Shown: positions 46,379 to 55,674 of the stretch, in pieces | How positions within the stretch are numbered: the first letter of the stretch is position 1 | How the letters are laid out: every line of letters starts with the position of its first letter | Origin: Cytobacillus citreus | Lineage (GTDB): Bacteria; Bacillota; Bacilli; Bacillales; Cytobacillaceae | NCBI RefSeq assembly: GCF_018343665.1 | Contig: NZ_JAGYPM010000001.1 | Location: 221,239-285,238 of the forward strand | DNA: 64,000 nt | Direction of reading: 5' to 3' | Notes under the pieces: model-generated | Database searches by the model: none | The model's input: only the letters and a program-made list of their open reading frames with translations | What the model was told of the DNA's origin: nothing | Made by a program: the position numbers and the translations under genes

Positions 46379-47314
46379 ATGGTGAAATATATTGGCAAGC
46401 GCTTGCTGTATATGCTAATTTCCTTATGGTTAATTGTAACAGCAACGTTTTTTTTCATGCGCATTGCACCAGGAAACCCGTTTACTTCTGAGAAAAAGCT
46501 GCCTCCCGAAATTGAAGCGAATTTAAATGCTCACTTTGGTTTAGATCAGCCGTGGTATGCTCAATATTGGGATTATCTTGTAAGAATATTAAACTGGGAT
46601 TTTGGCCCGTCATTTAAATATAAATCACAAACAGTTAATGACATAATCAATGAAGGCTTCCCAGTATCAGCCATGCTTGGAGCAGAGGCTTTATTATTAG
46701 CTGTTGCTTTCGGAGTACTTCTAGGAATTATCGCCGCATTAAAGCATAATAGATGGCCTGATTACACGGCAATGATTATAGCAGTATTAGGAATTTCGGT
46801 ACCATCCTTTATCATGGCTACCTTCTTGCAATATTTCCTTGCCATTAAAATGGGACTATTCCCGGTAGCACGGTGGGAGACTTTCATGCATACTATTCTT
46901 CCAGCTCTAGCTCTGGCTGCAACTCCAATGGCATTTATCGCTCGTTTAACTCGTTCAAGTATGCTGGAAGTTTTAAGTAATGATTATATTAAAACAGCAA
47001 AAGCAAAAGGATTAAGTCAAGGCGTAATTACGGTTAAGCACGCAATCCGTAATGCACTTTTACCAGTTGTCACTTATATGGGTCCATTAACGGCTGGAAT
47101 ATTAACAGGAAGCTTTGTAATTGAAAATATTTTTGGGATTCCTGGTCTAGGTGCTCATTTTGTTACAAGTATTAATAATCGTGACTATACGGTAATAATG
47201 GGAGTAACCGTTTTCTATAGTATTCTATTGCTCGTATCTATTCTCCTTGTTGATATAGCATACGGATTCATCGACCCACGTATTAAACTTGCCGGTGGGA
47301 AGAAAGGAGAGTAA
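46379..47314 (+). CDS. oppB: Oligopeptide ABC transporter permease OppB
   Basis: 311-residue permease, about six helices. [22 protein letters not shown] opens the first helix. EAA loop [20 protein letters not shown] (about 206-225). C-terminus [20 protein letters not shown] 46379 was preferred over an in-frame TTG at 46373, because GGAGGT (46365) is 8 bases away from the former and 2 from the latter. oppC starts 6 bases after its stop. Confidence 0.94.
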   Translation: MVKYIGKRLLYMLISLWLIVTATFFFMRIAPGNPFTSEKKLPPEIEANLNAHFGLDQPWYAQYWDYLVRILNWDFGPSFKYKSQTVNDIINEGFPVSAMLGAEALLLAVAFGVLLGIIAALKHNRWPDYTAMIIAVLGISVPSFIMATFLQYFLAIKMGLFPVARWETFMHTILPALALAATPMAFIARLTRSSMLEVLSNDYIKTAKAKGLSQGVITVKHAIRNALLPVVTYMGPLTAGILTGSFVIENIFGIPGLGAHFVTSINNRDYTVIMGVTVFYSILLLVSILLVDIAYGFIDPRIKLAGGKKGE

Positions 47315-47320
47315 TGAATC

Positions 47321-48235
47321 ATGCAGATTTCGAAAGATAAATTTCAACTCGTCGGATCAAAATATGAAGACGCTGAAAAAATTTCAAAGCCTAGTCTTTC
47401 GTTCTGGAAAGACGTTTTTATCCGCTTCCGAAAGAATAAGCTCGCCCTATTTGGATTAGTTCTGCTCATTTTATTAATCATTATGGCGATCATTGGACCA
47501 CATCTGACAGGATATGATTATCGTACAAATGATTTAACAAATAAAAATCAACCTCCTTCATCCGAACATTGGTTTGGTACTGACGATCTGGGTCGTGATG
47601 TCTTCACACGTACTTGGGAAGGTGCTCGAATTTCAATTTTTATCGGTGTTGCTGCTGCGTTAATTGATTTATTCATTGGCGTACTATGGGGTGGTATTGC
47701 TGGCTACAAAGGCGGTCGTACTGATGAAATGATGATGCGTTTTGCGGACGTTCTCTACGGTGTACCTTATTTATTACTTGTTATCTTATTAATGGTTGTA
47801 TTAGGTCAAGGGCTTGGAACTATGATTCTTGCCATGACCATTACAGGATGGATCAATATGTCACGGATTGTACGTGGTCAAGTATTATCATTAAAAAACC
47901 AAGAATATGTTCTTGCTTCCAAAACTTTAGGTGCAAATACTAGCAGAATTATGGCAAAGCACTTAATTCCAAATGCAATGGCTCCAATTCTTGTTACCAT
48001 GACTTTAACAATCCCAAGTGCAATTTTCACAGAAGCTTTTTTAAGTTATTTAGGGTTAGGATTAAATCCGCCTCTTGCCAGCTGGGGTTCAATGGCTAGT
48101 GACGGACTTCCAGCACTACGCTATTATCCTTGGCGTCTATTCTTCCCAGCAACATTTATCTGTTTAACTATTTTTGCATTTAATGTCGTTGGAGACGGAT
48201 TACGTGATGCTTTAGACCCAAGACTTCGTAAATAA
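47321..48235 (+). CDS. oppC: Oligopeptide ABC transporter permease OppC
   Basis: 304-residue second Opp permease. FRKNKLALFGLVLLILLIIMA near 38 is the first helix, and HWFGTDDLGRDVFTRTWEGARIS near 82 marks OppC. EAA loop YVLASKTLGANTSRIMAKHL near 197; C-terminus [23 protein letters not shown] precedes the ATG. A 201-base gap with a repeat separates it from oppD, unusual for this operon. Confidence 0.94.
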   Translation: MQISKDKFQLVGSKYEDAEKISKPSLSFWKDVFIRFRKNKLALFGLVLLILLIIMAIIGPHLTGYDYRTNDLTNKNQPPSSEHWFGTDDLGRDVFTRTWEGARISIFIGVAAALIDLFIGVLWGGIAGYKGGRTDEMMMRFADVLYGVPYLLLVILLMVVLGQGLGTMILAMTITGWINMSRIVRGQVLSLKNQEYVLASKTLGANTSRIMAKHLIPNAMAPILVTMTLTIPSAIFTEAFLSYLGLGLNPPLASWGSMASDGLPALRYYPWRLFFPATFICLTIFAFNVVGDGLRDALDPRLRK

Positions 48236-48237
48236 GT

Positions 48238-48422
48238 AGAAAAGCGGAGGCGGCTTGTTCAGGGCGAGGAACGCAGATTAAAAACACCACGTCCTGTGGC
48301 AATAATCTGCATGACCCACATCCTGTGGGCCTCAAGCTTAAGGCGAACTTGCGTGAAGACTGTCTTCTAGTCCTCTTACAGATTGACTTAAGACCTCGAG
48401 ACCCTAGCCGCCGTAGCTAGAC
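48238..48422 (-). repeat. Inverted family A repeat inside the opp operon
   Basis: Read on the - strand it begins GTCTAGCTACGGCGGCTAG and ends CGCCTCCGCTTTT, the family A ends. Its interior holds CCACGTCCTGTGG and CCCACATCCTGTGGG hairpins, related to the cassettes of family C, and GCAGATTA / TAATCTGC arms. No open frame. It lies wholly between oppC and oppD. Confidence 0.78.
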
Positions 48423-48436
48423 AAAGGAGTGAGAAT

Positions 48437-49504
48437 ATGGAAAAAATACTCGAAGTAAAGGATTTAGAAGTCTCATTCCAAACATATGGAGGATCTGTTA
48501 AAGCAGTTCGTGGTGTAAGCTTTGACCTTCATAAGGGTGAGACACTTGCCATTGTTGGTGAATCAGGATCAGGTAAGAGTGTTACTTCTCAGACGATCAT
48601 GAAATTAATTCCAATGCCACCTGGTAAAATCACTGGCGGTCAAATTCTTTTTAACGGAGAAGATATTGTTCCAAAGACGGATAAACAAATGCAGAAAATC
48701 CGAGGAAAAGAAATTAGTATGATTTTCCAAGATCCAATGACATCTTTGAATCCAACTATGAAAGTGGGTTATCAGATTATGGAAGTTCTGATAAAACACC
48801 AAAATATGTCAAAGCAGGCTGCGAAAGCTCGTGCGATAGAACTGCTTAGTCTTGTTGGTATTCCAATGCCTGAAAGGCGCGTAAATCAATATCCACATGA
48901 ATTTTCAGGTGGAATGAGACAGCGTGTAATGATTGCCATAGCGTTAGCAGCAAATCCAAAGCTATTAATTGCTGATGAGCCAACAACAGCTCTTGATGTA
49001 ACGATTCAAGCACAAATTCTTGATTTAATGAAAGATTTACAGAGCAAAATGGATACTTCTATTATCTTTATTACTCATGATCTAGGTGTTGTAGCAAATG
49101 TTGCAGATCGTGTAGCTGTTATGTACGCTGGACAAATTGTTGAAATGGGTACAGTTGATGAAATCTTCTATGATCCGCGTCATCCTTACACATGGGGGCT
49201 TCTTGCATCCATGCCAAGCTTAGACAACGATGACAAAGCAGAGCTTGCTGCGATCCCTGGAACACCGCCAGACTTAACGAATCCTCCGAAGGGAGATGCA
49301 TTTGCAGCGAGAAATAATTATGCTTTGGCAATTGACTTTGAAGAAGAGCCGCCAATGTACCAAATTTCTGAAACACATTTTGCAAAAACATGGCTTCTTC
49401 ATCCGGATGCACCAAAGGTAGAGCCTCCAGATGCGGTTAAAAAACGGATGCGTCAATTATCCTCTGCGTTCAAGCAACCAGTACTTGTAAAGGAGGGTAA
49501 CTAA
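48437..49504 (+). CDS. oppD: Oligopeptide ABC transporter ATPase OppD
   Basis: 355-residue ATPase. Walker [13 protein letters not shown] (about 40), [11 protein letters not shown], signature [15 protein letters not shown] (about 157), Walker [13 protein letters not shown]. The C-terminal extension ([22 protein letters not shown]) is the OppD type without the four-cysteine cluster seen in AppD. ATG follows AAAGGAGTGAG. oppF starts 2 bases after its stop. Confidence 0.95.
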   Translation: MEKILEVKDLEVSFQTYGGSVKAVRGVSFDLHKGETLAIVGESGSGKSVTSQTIMKLIPMPPGKITGGQILFNGEDIVPKTDKQMQKIRGKEISMIFQDPMTSLNPTMKVGYQIMEVLIKHQNMSKQAAKARAIELLSLVGIPMPERRVNQYPHEFSGGMRQRVMIAIALAANPKLLIADEPTTALDVTIQAQILDLMKDLQSKMDTSIIFITHDLGVVANVADRVAVMYAGQIVEMGTVDEIFYDPRHPYTWGLLASMPSLDNDDKAELAAIPGTPPDLTNPPKGDAFAARNNYALAIDFEEEPPMYQISETHFAKTWLLHPDAPKVEPPDAVKKRMRQLSSAFKQPVLVKEGN

Positions 49505-49506
49505 AC

Positions 49507-50442
49507 ATGGCTAAAAAATTATTAGAAATAAAAAATTTAAAACAGCATTTCAATATTGGAAAGCCGAATTTGGTAAAAGCTGTTGATGGAATTACTTTTG
49601 ATATTTATAAAGGTGAGACACTGGGCCTTGTTGGTGAATCGGGATGTGGAAAATCGACAACTGGACGGACAATCATTAGACTATATGATGCGACTGACGG
49701 CCAAGTCCTTTTCAGCGGGGAAGACGTACATGGCAAGAAATCATCTAAAGAATTAAAGAATTTCAATCGTAAAATGCAAATGATTTTCCAAGATCCTTAT
49801 GCATCACTTAACCCCCGTATGACAGTAGCGGATATTATTGCTGAAGGCATTGATATTCACGGTTTAGCGAATAGCAAAAAAGATCGAATGGAAAGAGTTT
49901 ATCAGCTCTTGGAAACAGTCGGATTAAATAAAGAGCATGCTAACCGTTACCCGCATGAGTTTTCAGGTGGTCAAAGACAGCGTATCGGCATAGCACGTGC
50001 ACTTGCTGTTGAACCTGATTTCATCATTGCAGATGAGCCGATTTCTGCACTAGACGTTTCTATTCAGGCTCAGGTAGTTAACTTGTTGAAAAAGCTGCAG
50101 CGTGAAAAAGGGTTAACCTATCTCTTTATTGCCCATGACTTATCAATGGTTAAGTATATTAGTGATCGAATTGGGGTAATGTACTTTGGTAAACTAGTTG
50201 AGCTTGCAACAGCAGAAGATCTATATAATAATCCAATGCACCCATATACCCAATCGCTGTTATCAGCTATTCCTCTTCCAGATCCTGATACAGAACGAAC
50301 ACGTAAGCGTAAATCTTATGATCCAAAGGTTCACAATTACAGTGAAAAGGACAAGGTTGAAATGCGTGAAATTGCACCAGGGCATTTTGTTTATTGTTCA
50401 GAAAAGGAAGCAAATCAATACAAAGCGCAATACGTTAAATAA
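49507..50442 (+). CDS. oppF: Oligopeptide ABC transporter ATPase OppF
   Basis: 311-residue ATPase. Walker [13 protein letters not shown] (about 47), [11 protein letters not shown], signature [15 protein letters not shown] (about 152), Walker B IIADEPISALD. The C-terminal part (PGHFVYCSEKEANQYK) is the usual OppF ending. ATG follows GGAGGGTAACTAAAC. Last opp gene, ended by a terminator. Confidence 0.95.
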   Translation: MAKKLLEIKNLKQHFNIGKPNLVKAVDGITFDIYKGETLGLVGESGCGKSTTGRTIIRLYDATDGQVLFSGEDVHGKKSSKELKNFNRKMQMIFQDPYASLNPRMTVADIIAEGIDIHGLANSKKDRMERVYQLLETVGLNKEHANRYPHEFSGGQRQRIGIARALAVEPDFIIADEPISALDVSIQAQVVNLLKKLQREKGLTYLFIAHDLSMVKYISDRIGVMYFGKLVELATAEDLYNNPMHPYTQSLLSAIPLPDPDTERTRKRKSYDPKVHNYSEKDKVEMREIAPGHFVYCSEKEANQYKAQYVK

Positions 50443-50445
50443 TAA

Positions 50446-50474
50446 AAACGATCTCTTGAATGAGATCGTTTTTT
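50446..50474 (+). terminator. Terminator of the opp operon
   Basis: AACGATCTC / GAGATCGTT with a TTGAAT loop and a TTTTTC tail, just after oppF. Confidence 0.88.
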
Positions 50475-50678
50475 CAATTTTGGATCAAATGATGAATAAA
50501 AAGCTTCTTTTTCTTTAGTATTAGAAGAGGAAGATCCATGTTGAAAAAACTAATCTATACTTTTGCGCGATAACGTATTACTCTTTTAATATAATACACT
50601 ATCTAAAATGAAATTTCTATAAAAATTTCTACTAATATTATTTTTCTGAGTATTGAAAAATAATATAAATTCATATAA

Positions 50679-50711
50679 AAAAGAGACTGACATATTCCAG
50701 CCTCTTTGGTT
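50679..50711 (-). terminator. Terminator of the small membrane protein gene
   Basis: On the - strand AAAGAGGCTGGA and TCAGTCTCTTT pair around ATATG (mismatches near the loop), followed by a run of T. Confidence 0.6.
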
Positions 50712-50721
50712 TCATTCAATA

Positions 50722-50907
50722 TTATTTCTTTTTTCCGCCAACAGATTTCCATCCGGTTTGAAATCTTGCAGATTGATCAACAAATTCAGTCTTCTTTTTA
50801 CCACCAAAAAGCCTTTCACCAAGACCATTTGTAAAAACTCCCAATGTAGCTGTAAAACCAATAACAAGCAATGCAACAACCGTAAGATCAAATATGTATT
50901 CTTTCAT
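50722..50907 (-). CDS. Small single-pass membrane protein of unknown family
   Basis: 61-residue protein: MKEYIFDLTVVALLVIGFTA gives one membrane helix (about 7-26). A Gly-rich turn (GERLFGGKKK) and a basic C-terminal half follow (ARFQTGWKSVGGKKK). The ATG at 50907 follows GTGGGGG at 5 bases; an in-frame GTG at 50919 is the longer alternative. It is bounded by a terminator-like hairpin at its 3' end, which supports expression. It lies between opp and yjbC. I do not recognise the family. Confidence 0.65.
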   Translation of the reverse strand: MKEYIFDLTVVALLVIGFTATLGVFTNGLGERLFGGKKKTEFVDQSARFQTGWKSVGGKKK

Positions 50908-51064
50908 CATAACCCCCACTTTCTTTTTTACAAAAAATTATGATTCAGAAGCAATCCCCATATCCTATTGTATTAGAAGTTATCATGTATTAAAAGGGGA
51001 AATCAGCGAAATACTTAATTAAACAGAACTTTTTTAATATTGGATGAAGAAGGAGAAGTCACCT

Positions 51065-51640
51065 ATGCACTGGTATGAAAAATTAAATCAATATTTTCCA
51101 ATTGAGGAAATGAAATCAAAAGAACATATGGAGACATTATTAAAGGAACGGCCAGGTATTTATCAAAAAGATGAAGGTCCTTATCATGTTCTCATGTATG
51201 CCGAGTTTGATTATTTTATTTTTATAGATTATTTATTCGTCTCAAAAGAATCGAGAGGTCAAGGATTAGGGCATAAATTGATTGATAAGCTGAAGAAAAA
51301 GGAAAAACCAATCATATTGGAAGTTGAGCCTATTAATTATGAAGACACAGATACAGAAAAAAGACTCCACTTTTATAAACGAGAAGGATTTGAGCATGCT
51401 CAGTCAATTGGGTACAGAAGGCGTTCTCTTGCTACAAAAGAAATATCTGAAATGGAAATACTTTATTGGGCACCAAATAATGAAAGTGAAGAATTAATAT
51501 TTACAGCAATGAAAAAAACTTATGAATCTATTCACACATACCGTGATGTCCATTTTTATGGGGAAGCTTATCAGCCTGTAGAGGAAGTACTTACTTATGA
51601 TGAGGACAATAATAATCAAAATATACTAGATCAACTGTAA
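51065..51640 (+). CDS. yjbC: GNAT-family acetyltransferase YjbC
   Basis: 191-residue protein matching YjbC. GNAT core: DYLFVSKESRGQGLGHKLIDKLKKK (about 57-81) has the acetyl-CoA loop R-G-Q-G-L-G. The C-terminal part contains HAQSIGYRRRSLATKE and TYESIHTYRDVHFYGE, typical of YjbC. In B. subtilis yjbC precedes spx and is transcribed together with it. Substrate unknown. The ATG at 51065 follows GAAGGAGAAG; an ATG at 51044 would put that site inside the gene. Confidence 0.88.
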   Translation: MHWYEKLNQYFPIEEMKSKEHMETLLKERPGIYQKDEGPYHVLMYAEFDYFIFIDYLFVSKESRGQGLGHKLIDKLKKKEKPIILEVEPINYEDTDTEKRLHFYKREGFEHAQSIGYRRRSLATKEISEMEILYWAPNNESEELIFTAMKKTYESIHTYRDVHFYGEAYQPVEEVLTYDEDNNNQNILDQL

Positions 51641-51647
51641 TAGGGTT

Positions 51648-51923
51648 TTTATCGCAGATTAACGGGCAGTAAGACCCCCGCTTCAAGGTTGCGTGAGAAT
51701 CGAAGAAATCTAAGTGGTGGATCAACTGCCCGTAAAGGCCCGACGACGGAAACGATGTCCTAGTCAGGCGAAAGCCACAGGACGTGGCGTTTTGAGCGTG
51801 ATTGGTTCAACTAACCATCAGTCGGGGATGAAAGCCGACTAAGAACGCCACGTCCTGTGGCAACGTCGGCACTAGCACGTCCTGTGCGTCGAAAAACCCC
51901 CACTGATGGAAGTTTCACTTTAT
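51648..51923 (+). repeat. Dispersed repeat family C, second full copy
   Basis: 276-bp near-duplicate of 31169-31443. All cassette hairpins are conserved, including the 18-bp perfect arms, while most of the dozen differences fall in the first stem-loop and the GGGGATG joint. It separates yjbC from spx, which are adjacent in B. subtilis. Confidence 0.9.
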
Positions 51924-52351
51924 AGATTTTTTCAATAACATAATAATAATTGAGAATAAAAATAGGAATAGGAATAACCAAAAGGGCGATATTGTTATAA
52001 TAAATGGATTATGGACTCTTTATATAATAGGTACTCTGAAATTAAAAAGGGAGTATAATGTGAACAATTTGTGAATCAAAAAAATATTAATGATTTTATG
52101 AAACTTTTCATGGTTTCATTCGTCTTATATACTAGAGTTGCCAAAAGTATCATTTGTTTAATGAATATTTAAGGCTTTAATCTATTATAAAAAAATATAC
52201 CAAAACAGCTTTTCTTGGTGTATAATCATGAATATAAATTACTTATTTATAGTAATTTTAATTTAAGATTAGCTCATATGTTCATATTTAAACAAATAAA
52301 AATCAAAAGATTTGATTATATGTCTAAATTTAAAGGGAGTGAATTTGTAAG
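51924..52351 (+). other. spx upstream region
   Basis: 428 AT-rich bases with no gene. Two TATAAT hexamers (51996-52001 and 52221-52226) are candidate -10 boxes, which would fit the multi-promoter control known for spx in B. subtilis. AAAGGGAGTGA just before 52352 is the spx ribosome binding site. Confidence 0.45.
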
Positions 52352-52747
52352 ATGGTTACATTATACACTTCACCAAGTTGTACTTCATGCAGAAAAGCAA
52401 GATTATGGTTGGAAGAACATGAAATTGCCTATAAAGAAAGAAATATATTTTCTGAACCTTTGACAATCGATGAAATAAAAGCAATTCTACGTATGACGGA
52501 AGATGGTACAGATGAGATTATTTCTACTCGCTCAAAAATTTTTCAAAAACTTGATGTAAATCTGGAATCTATGCCACTTCAAGATTTATTTGAGTTAATC
52601 AAAAAAAATCCTGGCTTACTTCGTCGCCCAATCATTATTGATGAGAAGAGGTTACAAGTTGGCTATAACGAAGATGAAATTCGAAGATTTCTTCCAAGGA
52701 AAGTTCGTACATTTCAACTTCTTGAAGCTCAGCGCTTAGTTAATTAA
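52352..52747 (+). CDS. spx: Transcriptional regulator Spx
   Basis: 131-residue ArsC-like regulator that binds the RNA polymerase alpha C-terminal domain and redirects transcription under disulfide stress. The redox switch CTSC is at Cys10-Cys13. The RPI motif ([17 protein letters not shown], about 90-106) and the C-terminal end that ClpXP recognises are present. Its turnover adaptor YjbH is encoded at 59327 in this window, and mecA follows next. Length is exactly the usual 131. Confidence 0.97.
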   Translation: MVTLYTSPSCTSCRKARLWLEEHEIAYKERNIFSEPLTIDEIKAILRMTEDGTDEIISTRSKIFQKLDVNLESMPLQDLFELIKKNPGLLRRPIIIDEKRLQVGYNEDEIRRFLPRKVRTFQLLEAQRLVN

Positions 52748-52750
52748 AAT

Positions 52751-52787
52751 AGAAAGACCTTCTTTCTTTTTGGAAGAGGGTCTTTTT
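52751..52787 (+). terminator. Terminator of spx
   Basis: AAAGACCTTCTTTC / GAAGAGGGTCTTT (one bulge) with a short T-rich loop and TTTTT tail. Confidence 0.75.
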
Positions 52788-53252
52788 AAATTTGAATCTG
52801 TTTACCAATTACGTGAAACTTCAAACACTTGGAATTTAATATTCCATTAATTTGTTAATAATGATAAAAAAGTCTAATATTCGTATTGAATATTGTTTGT
52901 ATAAAAGAAGGAACTTTGATAAGATATTAGAAAAACTTGGCATGTGGCAATACGGCATATGCCTTATTTTTTCTTTAGCGAACTATATATAGATACCAAT
53001 ATTTACACGGTATTAAACTCAAACTTTCCGTTTGTTAAAGGAAATCTGCATAGGCAAATAATGGTTTTTTTAAAGTTATGACATTTTAATTCCCTTTATT
53101 GTCATTTTGTCATAAAATAAAAGTACAAGGTACAATATCAATTACCTTTTCAATTTAAGGAATATACTGTTATTTATTTGGAATCATAGACAGATATAAA
53201 AAATAAGGGTAAATTTGTCCCTTCAACCAACTCCAGAAAGGAGAGGTGTAAA
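52788..53252 (+). other. Long gap between spx and mecA
   Basis: 465 AT-rich bases. A 43-codon frame at 52860 has no ribosome binding site and is not accepted. GGCATATGCC-TTATTTTTTC around 52957 is a small terminator-like hairpin and might mark a short transcript. The end has GAAAGGAGAGGTG, the mecA ribosome binding site. No repeat copy is found. Confidence 0.45.
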
Positions 53253-53918
53253 ATGGAAATAGAAAGAATCAATGATAACACAGTTAAGTTTTATATTTCT
53301 TACGTTGATATAGAAGAACGAGGCTTTGAGCGCGATGAAATCTGGTATAACCGCGAACGAAGCGAAGAGCTTTTCTGGGAAATGATGGAGGAGGTCCACG
53401 ATGAAGAGGAATTCACTGTGGAAGGACCTCTTTGGATACAGGTTCAGGCACTAGATAAAGGGTTAGAAATCTTGGTTACGAAGGCTCAGCTTTCCAAGGA
53501 TGGAAATAAATTCGAGCTGCCTGTTCCTAATGAAAAACTAAAAGATATTCCTGTCGATGAGCGTATTGAGGAGCTGCTAGATCAGCATTTCAATCCTGAA
53601 TCAGAGGATAATGAATTAGATTATGAGGAAGATCTTGACTTCCTTTTAACCTTTAAGGATTTTGAAGACCTCATCTTATTATCAAAACAACATGGATTAG
53701 ACAATATTCCAACCAAATTATTTTCTTTTGAGGGAAAATATTATCTATTTGTTGAATTTCCAGAAGAGCTATTTGCTGAAGAGGATATTGATAATTTATT
53801 ATCGATATTATTGGAATATGGAATTGAAACACAAGTTACGATCCATCGTGTTGAGGAATATGGAAACTTAATCATCGCTGAGGACGTATTTGAAAAATTA
53901 AGAACTTATTTTAATTAA
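53253..53918 (+). CDS. mecA: ClpC adaptor protein MecA
   Basis: 221-residue adaptor that brings ComK and other substrates to ClpC-ClpP. The N-terminal substrate-binding domain begins MEIERINDNTVKFYISYVDI. An acidic linker (about 100-125, EDNELDYEEDL) leads to the C-terminal ClpC-binding domain, with FEDLILLSKQ and VTIHRVEEYGNLI. Length and both domains are standard. It stands alone, with terminators at both sides. Together with comZ, med and coiA it makes the window rich in competence control. Confidence 0.96.
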   Translation: MEIERINDNTVKFYISYVDIEERGFERDEIWYNRERSEELFWEMMEEVHDEEEFTVEGPLWIQVQALDKGLEILVTKAQLSKDGNKFELPVPNEKLKDIPVDERIEELLDQHFNPESEDNELDYEEDLDFLLTFKDFEDLILLSKQHGLDNIPTKLFSFEGKYYLFVEFPEELFAEEDIDNLLSILLEYGIETQVTIHRVEEYGNLIIAEDVFEKLRTYFN

Positions 53919-53952
53919 AAAATCCGATTTCAGTGTTGAAATCGGATTTTCT
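53919..53952 (+). terminator. Terminator of mecA
   Basis: Perfect 13-bp stem AAAATCCGATTTC / GAAATCGGATTTT with a 6-base loop, immediately after the stop. It also shows that the cls frame starting at 53933 cannot be the real start. Confidence 0.88.
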
Positions 53953-54022
53953 ATGGAAAAATGAAACGATTCAAATCGTCTTAAAGAAAATCATAAGGGT
54001 AGCCAAAGTGGCAGGTGAAAGT

Positions 54023-55540
54023 GTGAAAAATACAGTCAGAATTATTATTTTTATCTTCTTAATGGCCGGAGTTATTTATCTTTACGACCATTTTACGATG
54101 TTAACAAGTGATTATTTAGGATTTTTAAGTATATTAATGACATTGTCGGTGATTTTTATTGGTTTTGTCATTTTTCTTGAAAATCGCCATCCAGCTCAGA
54201 CATTAACATGGATCGTCGTTTTAGGGAGTTTGCCTATAGTAGGGTTTATTTTCTATCTTTTATTTGGCCGAAATTATAGGAAAGAAAAAATGTTTAGGCG
54301 TAAATTTTTTCTTGATAAACAGACTTTTCTGAGAATAGAGGGTGAGATTGATCCTGCAAACGAGGAAAAAATTTCTCAAATGGGCGACCATCATTGGAAA
54401 CTGTATAATTTGGCAGAGAATTTAGGAAATAGCCCAATATCCTTTGCAACTCAAACAAAGGTTTTAACAGATGGGGAAGAGACCTTTCAACATATTTTAG
54501 AAGCATTAAAAAAAGCAAGCCATCATATACACTTAGAATACTATATTGTTCGACATGATGATATCGGTCATGAAATAAAGGATATTTTAATTCAAAAGGC
54601 AAAAGATGGAGTAAAGGTGAGATTCCTATATGATGCGGTAGGATCTTGGCAGCTGTCGAAGAAATATATTACTGAGCTAAGGCAAGCTGGGGTAGATATT
54701 ATTCCATTTGGCCCTGTTCGGCTTCCTTTTCTTAGCAGTAAGATCAATTTTCGAAATCATCGCAAAATCATTGTCATTGATGGAAGCGTAGGATTTGTCG
54801 GCGGTTTAAATATTGGTGATGAATACTTAGGCAGGGATGAAAGCTTCGGCTTCTGGAGAGATACACATATGGAAGTGAAAGGGGAAGCAGTAAGGACCCT
54901 TCAGCTCATTTTTCTTCAAGACTGGTTCTATATGACTGACGAACATATATTAACAGCAGAATATTTATCTCCAGATTTGGAGGAAAACAATCATGGCGGA
55001 GTTCAATTAATTGCTGGAGGTCCAGATACTGAATGGAGCGTCATTAAGAATATTTTCTTTTCAATGATAAATTCAGCCGAAAAATCTGTTTGGATTGCAT
55101 CCCCATATTTTATTCCAGATGAAGACATTTTCTCTGCCTTAAAAATTGCCGCTCTTAGTGGAATCGATGTTAAGCTGTTAATGCCGCAAAGACCAGATAA
55201 GAAAATTGTCTTTTATGCATCACGTTCCTATTTTCCCGAGATGCTAGAAGCAGGTGTGAAAATTTATGAGTATGAAAAAGGATTTATGCATAGCAAAATT
55301 ATCATTGTGGATGAAGAATTTGCATCAATCGGAACGTCAAATATGGATATGAGAAGCTTTCATTTGAATTTTGAGGTAAATGCGTTCTTATATCGGACAA
55401 GAAGTACTCAGAAGCTCGTAAAAGAATATATGAATGATCTTCAAAATTCCAAGCAAATTGAATTAGAGAAATTTAAGGAAAGACATATTGGTTATCGGCT
55501 TATCGAATCTACTTCAAGACTTTTTTCGCCATTCTTATAG
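54023..55540 (+). CDS. cls: Cardiolipin synthase (Cls)
   Basis: 505-residue membrane enzyme condensing two phosphatidylglycerols to cardiolipin. Two N-terminal helices (about 5-27 and 33-55) include the family marker NRHPAQTLTWIVVL. Two HKD motifs follow: NHRKIIVIDG (about 245) and MHSKIIIVDEEFASIGTSNMD (about 420). The GTG at 54023 after GCAGGTG was chosen, because the longer frame starts inside the mecA terminator. It is between mecA and coiA, a placing common in Bacillus other than B. subtilis 168. Confidence 0.92.
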   Translation: MKNTVRIIIFIFLMAGVIYLYDHFTMLTSDYLGFLSILMTLSVIFIGFVIFLENRHPAQTLTWIVVLGSLPIVGFIFYLLFGRNYRKEKMFRRKFFLDKQTFLRIEGEIDPANEEKISQMGDHHWKLYNLAENLGNSPISFATQTKVLTDGEETFQHILEALKKASHHIHLEYYIVRHDDIGHEIKDILIQKAKDGVKVRFLYDAVGSWQLSKKYITELRQAGVDIIPFGPVRLPFLSSKINFRNHRKIIVIDGSVGFVGGLNIGDEYLGRDESFGFWRDTHMEVKGEAVRTLQLIFLQDWFYMTDEHILTAEYLSPDLEENNHGGVQLIAGGPDTEWSVIKNIFFSMINSAEKSVWIASPYFIPDEDIFSALKIAALSGIDVKLLMPQRPDKKIVFYASRSYFPEMLEAGVKIYEYEKGFMHSKIIIVDEEFASIGTSNMDMRSFHLNFEVNAFLYRTRSTQKLVKEYMNDLQNSKQIELEKFKERHIGYRLIESTSRLFSPFL

Positions 55541-55571
55541 AACCTAGTCTCATGCAGGCTAGGTTTTTTAG
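55540..55571 (+). terminator. Terminator of cls
   Basis: AACCTAG / CTAGGTT with an 11-base loop and a run of T. Confidence 0.7.
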
Positions 55572-55674
55572 TATAATAATTAGTACTGGTACTTATTGAA
55601 ATTAATTGTACTGAAAAATAAAGGATTATTATTGTTTATGGCGAAATACACATTGTATGAAAGGAGATGATTTT

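Noticed and set aside
52860-52991. 43-codon frame between spx and mecA
   Set aside because: No ribosome binding site and no recognisable features; AT-rich DNA easily gives frames of this size.
53933-54022. N-terminal extension of cls to 53933
   Set aside because: It would start inside the mecA terminator; GTG 54023 has a ribosome binding site and gives a normal length.
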